The notes: generated by a model not told the origin, from the letters alone. 64,000 nt of DNA from Apium graveolens (GCF_009905375.1 NC_133647.1:137821263-137885262), one strand, 5' to 3'; numbered from the stretch's first letter, positions 34,169 through 47,483 are shown. Made by a program: numbers and translations.

Positions 34169-35832
34169 CCATCTGCAAGAAAGTGGACCAAATCATATAC
34201 ACCTGGCTTAATAATTGGAGATCCTGAAGCAGGTGTCAGAACTAGAACTGCAACATCAAATGAATGTCTCTATCATTCTTTTCTATCTCAGACTGAACCA
34301 AAGAAAGTGGAAGAAGCTCTTCAAGATGCTGATTGGGTGCAAGCAATGCAGGAAGAGTTAAATGAATTTGAAAGAAAGAAAGTCTGGACCCTAGTACCAA
34401 GACCAAAGAACAGATCAATTATTGGCACAAAATGGGTGTTCAGAAACAAAACTGACAGTGATGGCATAATTACAAGAAACAAAGCAAGGCTGGTTGCTAA
34501 AGGCAACTCTCAACAGGAGGGTATTGATTATGATGAAATATTTGCACCAATTGCTAGATTGGAAGCCATAAGAATCTTTTTGGCTTATGCTGCTCACAAA
34601 AAGTTTAAAGTCTTTTAAATGGATGTGAACAGTGCTTTTCTCAATGGAGAATTGGAAGAAGAGGTATATGTTGAACAACCTCCAGGATTTGTAAATCCAA
34701 AATTTCCTAATCATGTCTACAGACTTGATAAAGCACTTTATGGCCTTAAACAAGCTCCAAGAGCATGGTATGAGACTTTAGCTCAATTCCTTCTGGAAAG
34801 TGGATTTAACAGAGGCACAATTGATAAAACATTGTTCTACCTCAACCATGGAAATGACTTACTTTTGGCACAGATATATGTTGATGATATCATATATGGT
34901 TCTACTAATGCCAAACTTTGTGAAAGGTTTGCAAAGATAATGCAGTCAAGATATCAAATGAGTATGATGGGAGAACTTAGCTATTTTATGGGACTTCAAG
35001 TCAAGCAAAATGAAGAAGGTACTTTTATCTGTCAATCTAAGTACACCAAAAATTTACTGAAGAAATTTGGAATGCAAGATTGCTCAACTACATCCGCTCC
35101 CATGGCCACTGCAACCAAGTTAGATAAAGATATTGGTTCATCAGTAGATATTACTAACTACAGAGGTATGATTGGCTCTTTACTCTATTTAACTGCAAGT
35201 AGACCTGATATCATATATGCTGCCTGTCTTTGTGCAAGATTTCAGGCTGATCCAAGAGAACCTCATCAAATAGCTGTGAAAAGGATTTTCAAGTACCTCA
35301 AGGGTACAACTGATCTAGGATTGTGGTATCCTAGAGAATCAGATTTTAAGTTAATAGGTTACTCATATGCAGATTTTGCAGGATGCAAAATAGACAGGAA
35401 AAGCACTAGTGGAACTGCCAATTTCTTGGAGGCAGATTGGTTTCTTGGTTTAGCAAGAAACAGAAATCAATTTCCACATCAACTGCAGAAGCAGAATATA
35501 TTGCTGCAGGAAGCCGTTGTGCACAAATTCTTTGGATGAAGAATCAATTACTGGACTATGGGTTAGAATTTTCTAAAATACCTATTTACTGTGATAATCA
35601 AAGTGCTATTGCTATGACAGGTAATCCAGTTCAACACTCAATGACAAAGCACATCAGTATTAGGTACCATTTCATAAGGGAACATGTGATGGAAGGTACA
35701 ATGGAATTGCATTTTGTTCCAACCGATCAACAACTAGCAGATATTTTCACAAAACCACTATGTGAAGCTACTTTTCCAAGACTGGTAAATGAACTTGGAA
35801 TGGTTTCAGGTTCTTTCTCAAAATTTGCTTAG
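34169..35832 (+). pseudogene. pol: E2 pol: reverse transcriptase and RNase H
   Basis: RT starts around [20 protein letters not shown] at 34616-34618 replaces the CAA before [17 protein letters not shown]. Catalytic YVDD is at 34877-34888. A deletion near 35415 shifts the frame in the RNase H domain ([11 protein letters not shown] against SG.CQ.LGG in the others). The second part reads [28 protein letters not shown] to the normal end [14 protein letters not shown]. Confidence 0.88.
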
Positions 35833-37252
35833 TTTTTATTCTCATGCATCAGACTTTATGATCAGTGTTTACAGATTGTCTTATCTTCATGTAATATGTG
35901 CTTAAATTGTTATACATTAAATAATGATTATTATATGATGTGGATCTATATACTCTGATAGTGTTTTGAATGTTCTGTGACTATTCAATCCAATGAGGAT
36001 AACTGTGCTAGATGCTGACCTAGTAGTCTTTAACATGCTAGAAATCCCATGTTTGAATTCATTGTTTATGTGGAAACTCATTAATACAAGCAAATTCTGA
36101 TATTGAGTTTAGTCAAATTTACTTTGTGTATCTTGCTACTAAGTCACAAACTAGATTCTTGCTTCTTATCTGTCAAATTCTGATGTCAGTAGATCTTAAG
36201 GATGAACTAAATGCTGATAAGCCTCACTTATCAAAAGAAAAGAAAAGAAAGTAAAAGTCAGGTACTCCTGTGAGATCTAGAGTAAATATGTAAAATGGGA
36301 AGACCCAAGTGCATTGCTGGTATTAAGTTATATGCATTAGAAAAGCAAATAATTTTTTCTTGGTGACTTTTCACATTCTCTGATTACTGGAGAAATACTC
36401 TGATAATAGTATAAATTCTGACAGTAGTTGTGACTCACTTACACTGAGAAGCCACTGTAAAAAGGAATTTCAAAAGATGCATAAAATGAGCACAAACAGT
36501 TGAGGTGGACTTTTGCATAAACTCATTCTATAGTAGACTTCATTATTAATGACATATTTTAAGCACTTTTCTTAGTTATGCCTTATTTCTAAGATTTACT
36601 TAAGTTTATCAGACTTTAATCTTTATCTTATATTTTGTTAATGCACACACTATCACTCCATATGAATGATGAAAATTACTGTGGTGATTAAGTTGTTTTA
36701 GATAAACAGTTAAGTGTCATATGCATAAATTCTGAGGACAAGTTCTGATGGAAGTTCTGATGATTAAACTCTGAAGAAACAAGTCAGTATTTGTATGAAG
36801 AATCACAGTAACAAACATTCACTTTTTGAGTACAGAAGCCATGTTCTGATGACCGTTAAATTTTGATGTTAGTCAAGTTCTGATGCAAATCCTGATGGAA
36901 ATTCTGATGCTTATGTGGCATTATTTATTTACTTGACTTATTTGTGGTAAATACTGAAACGGTCATATTTTATCAGAATATAATTAGGTGAGATAAAAAT
37001 AGTCATAATCATTTGGTTAAGTGGGAAACGTGTTTGTCTTAAAAAACTGCATGTGCACATTAATTACTGCTTAGTTCTCATGCCCACTAACTCCTGCTTT
37101 AACTTTTTACTGACTCAACCAACTCAACCTACCATCAGAGCTTACTTCCAACCATCAGCTCAATCTTCACAACAATAACCATCTACTAAAGCATTAAAAT
37201 CCAACCTTCTAGAACAAAGTCTGTTCCTAAGTCTCTACCAAGGAGAAGAAAG
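35833..37252 (+). other. E2 noncoding spacer between pol and accessory gene
   Basis: Related to the E1 and E3 spacers (for example CACTTACACTGAGAAGCCAC and the CTTGACTTATTTGTGG block). Rich in AAGTTCTGATG-type repeats (36740-36910). No TATA box like that of E1 is seen; the aligned place reads CTTTAACTTTTTAC. No gene. Confidence 0.6.
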
Positions 37253-40158
37253 ATGATTCTAAGGGATGAATCAGAAGATGAGGAAGCACAGGTTCATGCA
37301 TCAGAACATGTGACTGTTGAAGCTGAAACTGTGGTTTTTCAGAAAGAAACAGAAGCTGAGGGTTTATGTAATTTGAAGAGAAAGAGAACTGCTAGTTCTG
37401 ATTTTCAAGCAACTCCTTTACTATCAAGGAGATTGAAGAAAATGAGGGCTAGGAGGCATTTGGCTAAGCCTCCATCAGAAGATATTGAAGAAGCTGAGGA
37501 AGGGGATCAGGAATCTCTGATCTCAAAAGAGCCAATTATCATTGAATCCCTTCCAGAAACAAAAGACACTGTTCCTGATACAGTGCTCACCCCTCCTGTC
37601 TCTTCTATTCATGACAAAGCTACAGATAATATTGAAAAACAAGCAACAAGTTCTGAAATAGATATTCACAATCTACATATTCCTACTGTTCTTTATCTGG
37701 AAGCTCCTACAGCAGCTCAGACATCTCCAACTCATTCTCCAATCTTAAATGCTGAGATACCATCCACACCAATTCTTGATCAGGAACCTAAAGATCAGAA
37801 TTTAGATGAGGTAGTTCCAGAATCTCCCATTGCCTCACATACACTTGTCTTATCAGAGAATGATGAGTCTTCTTCCAGTACTGGAGACGGTGTTTCTGTT
37901 GATACTCCAGCTCCCATTCTAGGAAAGGAGGCACTTATTGAGAAGTTTGTTGAGCAAGCTGCTCCTATTCCTTGGGAAGATACTCACAGAGGTGTGGAGT
38001 GGACCAAGAAGTGGACTGAAATTGATTTCATTCCAAGCTCCAAAATACTGACAGACCATATTGGAAAAGCTGATGAGTTGCTCACAAATTCTGATTTTAA
38101 GACATAACTCAAAGTCACAGCTCTGTCTACCAAAAAACATCAAGGTCAACACTCTGCTACTCAAGAAAAGGTTGACAAGCTTCTTGAAAAAGCTGAAAAG
38201 CTAGATATGGAGACCAAGCTTGATAAAAAGAGGTTTATCAGACCTATTTCTGAAAAGGTTGAAGCAATTGAGAAAGTTCAGGAGAAGCAACATGCCCAAA
38301 TTACCGAGGTCCTGTAAAAGCAAGCTTCTCAAAAAGCTCAATTGGATGAAATCCAATCTTCAGTTGAACTTCTTCTCTCTCTTCTACTACCTGATGATGC
38401 CAAAAAGGGGGAGAAGTTAGTTAAGTCCAAATACTCTAATGATCAAGTACTGAAGAAGAAAGATGATGAAGCTGATGACCAGGGAAACCCTAGCAAGGGT
38501 AAAGGTCAAGTTCAAGGTAAAGAGCACAACAACAAGGTTTCTTCAAGGAAACTAATTACTGATGCAAGCAAATATTTTATTCAAAAGAAGACAAGTTCTG
38601 AAGCTGCTCAAACTCAAAATCTGATAGTAAGTGCTGATAATCAAAATCTGATATCAAGTTGTGATAAGCAAAGTCTGATGACAAAGCCTGATGTTCTGAT
38701 ACAAGGTGGAAGTCAAGACTCTCAAAAGTTTATGCAAACTATGAAGCTGAAGGGGAAGCAGACTATAGTCTACTACAAGGATCCCAAGATTCGGACACTT
38801 GATGAGGAAATTTCTAGAAGATTATTTCTGCAGCATAATCCTTGAATGGATTTAGAAAATCTCAAGGAGGAAGAAGCTAGATTTAAAGCTGAAAAGACAA
38901 ATCTAAAGCCAAAAGCTTCTGTTGCAAAGAAACCTCCAAGGCCTAAGGAAAAAGGCATTGTGATCAAGGAGAAATCAAATACTGAGGCATCAAATCCCAA
39001 AATAAGATCACAGATTGAGATTGATCCCAAAGACAAAGGGAAGGGAAAAGTTGATAAACCAACCAAGCCATTGGATATGAAAATTCCTCAAATCCTGATA
39101 AAACCTGTGTGCAAAATGGTTCAAGTTACTGATGATACTCTTGTTGAAGATGAAGATGTTCAAACTCTGAAAAGAAGGAAGATAACTGAAGAATTCAAGA
39201 CAACCTCTAACAAGGCTCAAGTTGTTCAGGGTGAAGAACTGCAAGCTACAACAGAAACAACAAGTTCTGATAAAATCATCAAGACATCAACCTCTGACAT
39301 AGCTCAAGTTAATTTAGACAAGATGAAAGTAGCTGACAAAAAGAAACTTCAATAGAAGAATGTCAAACCATCAGATCCAAAGGAAATCCAATTGTTATCT
39401 GATTTCATGACTGTTGGATTGAAAGCCATAGAAGCAAGAGATAGAGCTGGACTAGGTTCTGATGAAGCTAAGATCAAAATAGGAGTTGAAGTGCTTACAA
39501 GAGATCCATTTTTATTGACTGACAAACCTCTTGAAGATGTTATATAGAAACACCTTGATAAGGTTATCTCTGTTCAAGTGGTACTGGATGCTCATGACAA
39601 GCATAATGTCAAAGAAAATCTGATTTTATTTCTTGAAGATGGAAGGACATATCAAATGTCAGAATCAGATATGCTAAACAAATCATTGAAAGAACTTCAA
39701 TTCTTACATTACCTTTTAGAGGTAAAGTCTGATATTACCAGGAGATGGTCAAATTTTATATTGAATACCATAAGAGATAAAGAAAGAATTTCTGGTTCAA
39801 GGGTTACATAATTCATTCCTAATATTGTTAAAGATGATGGAAGTGAAATTCCAATGAAGAAGAATTCTGCTAAGCTTGAAGTGTTACTGAATGAGAAATG
39901 TCTGTGCTACAATGAAGATTCTTCTCATCCAAAGGTAATAAGACTGGGTGATGGTTTAGAAAAAATCATATCTCTGCTTTAAGGACTGCAATCTACCAGA
40001 TTGGAAGTCAATATGAAGAGATGAAGCAAGTCAAGACTAAAATATCTCAAGTCCTGAGGAATAAAGAAGAAAAGCTGATATCAAGCTTTGTCAAGAATAA
40101 TTTGGATTCAGATTGACTCAGTGAGATTGGTAAAAGCTACAAGGACTATAAGTTGTAG
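37253..40158 (+). pseudogene. E2 accessory protein gene, degraded
   Basis: Starts at ATG 37253 (MILRDESEDEEAQ), aligned with the E1 start. It shows the same order of parts: acidic N-terminus, basic patch, EIDIHNLHIPTVLYLEAPT, a WTKKWTEIDFIPSSKIL block, a coiled coil, LDEIQSSVELLLSLLLPDDAKKGEK, a Lys-rich region and a C-terminal domain. In-frame stops occur near 38105, 38315, 38843 (TGA in the NP.MD motif) and 39353, with more after 39540. The last part is less similar to E1 and E3. Like E1 it lacks the N-terminal module of E3. Confidence 0.75.
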
Positions 40159-40250
40159 TTAGTTATCTAGTTAAACTCTTATTGCATTTGTACTTAAGTG
40201 TTTTTGACATCATCAAATCTATTAACTTATATATTTTGCATAATTTACAA

Positions 40251-40262
40251 GTTGGGGGAGAT
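40251..40262 (+). other. E2 polypurine tract
   Basis: GTTGGGGGAGAT directly before the LTR start TGTTAGATAT. Confidence 0.9.
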
Positions 40263-40828
40263 TGTTAGATATATTTAAGATGTTATATCTAATATGAATT
40301 ATGTTTAGTTTTCAGAACTTAACAACATGACAAATCAGAACTTACTGAAATCAAGACTTACTGGAAGTCAGAACTTAATACCAGAACTTAAAGTCATATC
40401 AGAACTTAAGTGCGGGAAGACTTTCAGATAAGGAATGAAGCTGATTTACAGGAGAAGATCGAGACTAAAACAATAGAAGATATGCATGGAAAGAGTTAGA
40501 AGACTGGAAGACTTGTAGAAGATATTTGATTGATATATTTTAGGAGACAAAATTGTATTCCATATCAATTAGAATATATCTTATAACTGTGTACTATATA
40601 AACACATACTTAGGGTTTACACTAGAGGTGTTATCATTATCGAGAAGATTATACATTGTAATCTAGCAGCTCTTAGTGATATTTGTTCATCACTGAGAGA
40701 GAACAACAGTTCTTATTATAACAGAGTTTATTCAATGTACTTGATCTTTGTTACATACTTGTGTTAAATCGATTTGGTTGTATAAACATTGTATTCAACC
40801 CCCTTCTACAGTGTTGTGTGACCTAATA
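40263..40828 (+). repeat. E2 3' LTR (566 bp)
   Basis: Starts TGTTAGATATATT and ends GTGTGACCTAATA, where sister LTRs end CTAACA. Carries a TATA box (TATATAAAC, 40595-40603). U3 has repeated TCAGAACTTA motifs (40312-40410). Clearly more diverged from the E1/E3 LTRs than those are from each other. Confidence 0.92.
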
Positions 40829-41426
40829 GGTTACATAACCCGCAAAACCCAACCCAACCCGACCCTAAAATGAACTGTTCAAACCGAACCATTTAAACCC
40901 ATGGGTTAGTTGGATTATTTTTTACTTGGGCCGTTTATAATGGGTTGGGTCAGATTTTACCTATTTGGAAACTTAAACCAACCCAACCCCGTTCTATTAT
41001 TAAGCCCGACCTATTTCAAATTTATTACACCTCGACCCATTTTTATTCCATTACATCCCTAATAAATAAACTTAGGAAATGCTACAACGCTTTCTTTTGG
41101 TACTCTAAGTATTATACATCAGACAATAACTAATGTCTTGCTGTATTTAACACATCTTTTTAATGTATAGAAGTGTTATTGTATAAGCCAGTTGACATCA
41201 TTTATTATTTTTAACATTACTTTTTAAATAATATATTAGTGTGTCTAGTACATCGGTCATTTATCTAAATCGATATATTATGTTGTCTTTCATATCCATC
41301 CGAAACCGATAAAAAAATAGGAAATTTTTATTACACCCACGAATACATCAGTTTTGAACATCTTAGACATCGGTTCCGAGCCATTATCTATTGACCTTTT
41401 ATTGTAATGTTGTTAAAAAATAAAGT
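40829..41426. other. Noncoding flank with AACCCAACCC-type repeats
   Basis: No gene. The first 230 bases carry scattered AACCCAACCC and GGGTTGGGT runs in both orientations. The remainder is AT-rich, with a few ATCGGT/ACCGAT inverted copies that could be subterminal repeats of a DNA transposon; not enough to name one. Confidence 0.45.
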
Positions 41427-41689
41427 TGTAACACCCCCAAATCCGGGGTCGGGGATTCGGGTTGTCATGAGTTCCATTTCCCTTAATAATACTTAACCTT
41501 AACAATCAACCAACTGCTGCGTACTGTGACCCCACAATATACACACACACACACCGCAAGTTATAGTCTCAGAGATGAATACCAAAAATAACACAAGTCA
41601 TTTTACTCCACAATTATAAACCATTTCACCTCAAAAGGGTTTCTGAATAATTTACATATTTTTTGCCATTATTACAATTCATAATATAC

Positions 41690-43521
41690 ATTAGTCTGGT
41701 TCATCAATAGTTGAAAGCCTAGCCTATTGGTAGTTCCGACCTCAGCTACGACGGCATCAACGCTTCCAGAAAACTGCGGAACATTTCCTAACCGCTTGCG
41801 AATTGGAAGCTTGGTCCTGTTCATCTTTTCTATCTGTTGTTGTGTGATGAAAGAAGAAAGCAAGGGTGAGCAACAAGCCCACCGAAATAATATGTATAAT
41901 AATTAACAATATATGAGCATTCTAATAGTACTCATGAAAGTCTTGGTCAAGAAGAAATGACCCAAACTGATATCTTAACGTGATCAAGTCGCAAAATATT
42001 TAGTATATATACATATATACTTTTCACAATCTTTGAAATCCTCTGACATGTATAATATACACAGAGTTCCAGTTTATAACTGTATAAAAATATCGTTGCA
42101 AGGTGATCTCATATATCTAACCTTGTCTCAACATTTTTCTGAAAATCTTTGTCATTTATAAGATAATCATTAACTGGATATAAGTTGAAAAGATGAAGTT
42201 ACAAGGTACTCCAATATACATATATCTTTTCGAAATACTACTTGAACCACCACCGTTCAAGGTGTAAACAGTTTCGAAAGTTCATCACATAGATGAGACT
42301 ACAAGATAAGACTTGAATAGATTCAATCCTTGAAATGTTGTTTAAAAGAAATGAAGTTATGAGATACTTCATTTGAGGGAAACATCATTATAACCGTTTG
42401 ACCCTGTCAATGCCTCAACAATCACCCATCCGTAGCCTTCCGATCGAATGCTCCGGGTAGTGTTGCAGAAATATCCAAACTGGATGATGAACTCATTACG
42501 GGAGTTTGCCGCGCCAGGAAGACCACTTACGATGATCAGTCGCAGTAGTGCAACCCCACTATTTTCTACATGTAGAGGAGAACCTGTCGGATTTACTTGT
42601 CAACCGAACACTGGACTCCTAAGGAATGGACCGTCTTAGCGGAACTTCCAGGCCATTTGGGCCAATATAATAAGGCTGGGCCGGCGTCACTCGACCACTT
42701 ACGTCACTCCTAGTTTAGATGAAATCCATGACTCTGAAACGTAAAGCTTGTCCCCCCTTTCCCCAAGTAAAACTTGTTGATACGGCTCCACCAAGAAGTC
42801 GTATCTAGTTGGAAAGGAAAACTCACCGATATTTCCCAGGCGGTGCCTGTTAATGGATTAACTTTTTATAAGAATTTTACTTCCCGAGTGTTGGGTAAGT
42901 AATCAAAAACTCTTTTATCAAAACAACAACCTTGTTGAGAATATAAAACACACCACAGAGCCGGATCCCTCAGGTTTTGAGCGAGTATTTAAATCCCCTT
43001 CGAAAGGAGGATCTTAAATATAAAAATGAGTTTTGGGATCCGCCCTAACTTTTAAAATCATTTTGAAGACTCGAAAAAATTTTAAAGAATGTTTAGAGTA
43101 ATGCTGATTTAATAAAATAAATCAGTCCCGATATGTTAGAAAGTATCATAATATTATTATTTAAATAATATTCCCATAAGGATGATCCTTATAAAAATAA
43201 TCGAGGTAGGAGTTTTAAAACTCATACTTGAAATGAATAATAAATAACCAAAGATATACTTATACAAAAGTATGATCTTTATTTGAATAATCGAAAATAA
43301 GTTTGATTATCGACACATTATTCTTTAATAAAATAAAGAATATTATTTAGTAAATAAGCGGAGTCATAAGTCCTCGAATGAATATTCAAATAATATTCAT
43401 CAAATAAAATAAGCGGAGTCATAAGTTCTCGAATGAATATTCAAAATAATATTCATTAAATAAAATAAAGTCATCGAATAAACCTTATTCGATTATTAGT
43501 TTTGAAAACTATATCTATATA

Positions 43522-43562
<41 letters not shown>

Positions 43563-45060
43563 CTCGGGAACATCGACTCCCGGTTTAGAAAATGTTCACC
43601 TTTGGGTCCCCTATATTAAGGGTATACGCAACTACTGCTTATCTCTAGCATAGGTATTATGCAACTTATAAGCATTTGAATCAACAATTAGATATCAAGA
43701 TTATGAAATAGGCATGCATATAAATATCATATCACATGCTCCAATATATCGCAAGACTTTGCTAATAATAATCATGCACTTATCACAAGATAATGCATAT
43801 ACATATATAAATCACAACAACAGTATAACGGGTAGAAAACCTGTCTGAGTGCTCCCGGATAGACTTAAGCTTAGAGTGGGTCCGATAACCTATGAACAAT
43901 AACATAAGTCGGAATTAAACCCCGGTCGCTTAAGAAACTAGACTTTAACCAATTGAACCCTAACGTTCGCTTTTGCGCTTAACGATTCACTTAAGTCGCT
44001 CGAGTACCCTCGGCTCCACCATTTTTAATAAATTAACCATTAAGAATATAAGGAAATTCTTTCGTGAGTACCCTACCAACTGCCTAATCCATTTTACATA
44101 ATTGATTCATACTCCAATTAGCCATTTAAGGGCCTTAACCAAGGTTTCAAAGTAAGGCGAGGGGTAATGGTTCATTACTAGAGTAAATCAAACCACAAAG
44201 TGATAATTATTACAATCCCAAAAGTAATAAAGTCTTACCGGGGAATAACCTTTAAGTAAGGCTAGTCCATCGGCCAAATATACATTTCTTATTTATTACC
44301 TTACATAAGTCATACTTATAAATAAGCCGAACTAAAAACAACTGAAAACCAATCCAGCTTATTCGGACTACCTGTGGTACAACACCAAACAACCTATAGA
44401 ACAACTGACCATTTCCTACCCGTTTCCTGGCTGTGAGTCTCATGGTAGGCATCTTGATTCACAGTTGTGTTGTTTCAATTTAAGAAAACAAGTGTGAGCT
44501 ATAATGCCCAGCATAATACTGTACAGTATGAAAATGACTATATGATAAACTCACATAAAATATCATATATGATAATTACGCTTTATTCAAAAATAGTTTT
44601 CCTTGATCATACACACCTTCTTATGAAAACAATCCTCTAGTGGATTTTATTATCCTGTAAATACCTTAATAGTAAACCCAGCACCTAGGCTTGGGTTACG
44701 GTATTGCATCACAATTTCAATTGGAAGAATAGGACACTCGTTGAAGCCACCGTATACGATGATCAGTCGTAATACGATAATAGTAACTTTTTCTACTAGT
44801 AGAAGGACGACACCTTCCTATCCCAGTTATCACCCTGTCCGCATTCGGGCTACGTGTCCCATTTTGGGTATACACATACTTCACAAGTTCCTGAGTACAC
44901 AGAGTACCTTCGCCTGCGGTACCTTTGGTAGTCATCTAGCACACATAGTACCAGAGTCTACCCCTCTCTTGTCCTTTAAAAGAATTCTATCATATCTCGA
45001 GAACTAGAACCACATCGAAGTTCCCCCAAGTGTTTTGCTTGTTGATAGAAACAATTTATC
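41690..45060. repeat. Two diverged copies of a module inside the gypsy-type LTR
   Basis: Similar blocks recur in the same order: 41760-41890 and 44390-44510 (TTTCCTAACCGCTTGCG against TTTCCTACCCGTTTCCTG), and 42520-42590 and 44748-44815 (TACGATGATCAGTCG in both). A weaker pair is 43835 and 45875. Spacing is 2.0-2.6 kb. It looks like an old internal duplication or two related LTRs joined together. Confidence 0.45.
43511..43558. repeat. TA microsatellite
   Basis: An almost pure run of AT with two CT interruptions at the start. Confidence 0.9.
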
Positions 45061-46875
45061 TTATTAGGGTATATATATATACGTACTTCTGAAATTTTCG
45101 GAGGAAGTACTAAGGATGTGAGTTGACCGTTGTCAACAGATAATTAAATAAGGGGGGAGTTTCTCTTTGAAACTATATTCAAAATATTTAAAATAAGTCG
45201 AGATAATATTTTTCGACGATCCGAAATTATTTGAATGATTTTTCAAAAATCAGAAAGTATTTTAAATCAGGTTCTATGATTTTTAAATCATAAATAAACC
45301 CTTTAATAAATAATAATTAATTAAATGATAATCGATAAATAATTAAATCTCGAAGGAGTTTACTTTTAAAATAATATTTAAAATAATATTCCTCAACTAA
45401 TTTATGTTTACGTAATTTAATAACCTTTAATGTTTAATAGGTTTTGAAATAAATAATCGTTGGGATATGCTTCTCCCATAATAAATGAGTAGGTATATGA
45501 TATTTATTACTCGAACGATAAAATATAGTTGAGGGAATACGATCTTTGGAAACCGTTTTAATAAAAGTTCGAGGTGTTTTAATGTTTCTTAAGTGGACGT
45601 TGGGTCCTTTAATACGTAACTACTATGGACTTTTTATCGTCCCGTAATATCACCAGAATGATTTCCGGGTTTTTATTTTGAAATTCCGACCGACTCTCGG
45701 TCTTATAATAATACGTCACGCTTATAGCGGAATTAAACATTTCACGATATACACTTATCGTACAACATCGCTACATTATGCGAATATTCAGTTACTACGT
45801 ATCATGGCAAGCATGGTATTTATGCAATGATAATAAAACAATCCTTTCACAACATAACAGTAAATGGAGTTGGGTTCGTAAACTCACCTGGGTATCTCGA
45901 GGTGGAGGATGCTCTAGGTTCCGCTCGGAAATCTATAATCATAAACACAATTCGTTTCGTTAGGTCCCGTTCTAATTTACGGTGACTCGCACTCATGCGC
46001 TACTTAATATGCACCCTCTTAACTTATATTACCCTTATTGTTTCTTTAAGTCTTTATTCTCATTATGGTTGCTTCCCTTTTCAAAGTATCTTAAGTCCAT
46101 TTTCATTTTCGTCGTCGGCTCCGCTTATGGATTCTACGGTTTCTAATCGCGCGGTCTCGGCTCCGATATTTTTATAAAATTGAAAAATAATTATTTTCAC
46201 TTGAAATTTTTATGGAAGTTAGGAAACTCAATTTACTACTATCTATAAAAATATCATGATTTATGAACACTTTTAATTCAATAATTTTTATTTTTAAAGT
46301 TTGTAATTCGTAGCAGTTTTTGTCGCGTAAATCACTTTTAGTAAAATGGCCATAACTTTTATCCGTAAATAGGAATCAAGCGATTCAAGTGCCTAAACGA
46401 TCCTTATAACATTTTCTATCATAATCAAGGGTTATTTTTCAAGAAACTACAGTTTACATATTCGGGACTTTCTCCAGAAACTTAGAGTTATGTTTTGTTC
46501 GTTTTAGCGAGATTACGGTTACGATCGGAGTTTCGTTTATGCCTTAAATCTTTATACTACCACCAAAAATCAATATATCATCATTATCACACTAACTCCT
46601 CTCAAGAAAATCATATTCTTGAGGCGACAACAATCAACCTTAAATCTACTTAGCTAAACATCAAGATTACAACAATACTCCCACCAAAACTAGGTTTACA
46701 ACTATATACTAAAAGGATCTTGAACTTAAATTTTAAATAAGGTTGGGTCAAAGATTTATACCTTTCTTGAGAGCTTGAGATGTGTTCTTGATGATGGTGA
46801 AGTCTTGGGAGCGCTTAGTATAGTTTTTGGAACCTAAAACAACCATTAAAATCAAGAAACCAAAGAAGAGTTACT

Positions 46876-46880
46876 ATTCA
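46876..46880. repeat. Target-site duplication of E3, left copy
   Basis: ATTCA before TGTTAGGTCA; the same five bases follow the right LTR at 60233-60237. Confidence 0.95.
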
Positions 46881-47483
46881 TGTTAGGTCACACACACTGT
46901 AGAAGGGGTTGAATACAGTGTATAGCACAATCAAATTGAATTCTAATAACACAAGTAACAGAAAACAGACTTTATTCAATGCAATAAACTCTGTTATAAT
47001 ATGGAACTGTCCTCTCTCAGTGATGAACAAATATCACGAGAGCTGCTAGGGTTACAATGAATAATATACTCGATAACGATAACACTTATAGTGTAAACCC
47101 TATGTCTGTGTTTATATACTACACAGTTACAAGATAATCGCTAATTGATATGGAATATAATTCCTCTTCCTAAAATATATCAATCAGATATCTTTTCTTC
47201 CAAGTATTCCATTCTTCATAGAATTCCTTTTTCATGCATATCTCTTCTTATGTTTGTCTTGATCTTCTTTCCTTTCAATCAGCCGCCTTCCTTATCTGAA
47301 AGTTTCCTTTAAGTCCTGATATTATCTCCTGATAAATATCTCCTGAACCTTAAGCTGATAACTCAAGTTCTGACTTCAGTATAAGTGTTGATTTCAGTTA
47401 AGTACTGATTTGTCCTGTTTAAGTAAGATCTGAAAACTAAACATAAATTATATTAGTCATGACATTATCAAATATATCTAACA
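46881..47483 (-). repeat. E3 3' LTR (603 bp)
   Basis: Plus-strand reading starts TGTTAGGTCACAC and ends AATATATCTAACA. Paired with 59632-60232. Confidence 0.96.

Larger units (their letters stand above)
10825..40828 (+). mobile_element. E2: Ty1/copia (Sirevirus-like) retrotransposon carrying nested E1 and E4
   Basis: A plus-strand element of the same family as E1 and E3. Its 5' LTR is cut by E1, so only the last 98 bases are in this window. Its gag is cut by E4 (11932-31040 plus a 5-bp duplication). The rest holds PBS, gag, PR-IN-RT-RNase H, a spacer, an accessory gene, PPT and 3' LTR. It has the most mutations of the three copies and hosts two insertions, so it is the oldest in the nest. 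Its own target duplication cannot be checked because the left end is outside. Confidence 0.9.
41427..46880 (-). repeat. Gypsy-type LTR-like sequence, part A (3' portion)
   Basis: On the minus strand it ends GGGGGTGTTACA at 41427, a typical plant Ty3/gypsy LTR end. Part B (60238-61106) carries the start TGTAATAACTCG. E3 splits the two. Joined length is about 6.3 kb. No coding frame in it is convincing. The five bases flanking the ends (AAAGT and ATCGA) do not match, so a simple solo LTR is not proven. TSD-less ends could mean later recombination. Confidence 0.45.

Noticed and set aside
41250..41400. Possible CACTA-type DNA transposon from ATCGGT and ACCGAT copies
   Set aside because: Only three or four short copies, no CACTA terminus and no target duplication were found.
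42448..45007. Small open frames in the gypsy-type LTR
   Set aside because: No domain, no conserved partner in the duplicated module, and codon content like noncoding DNA.
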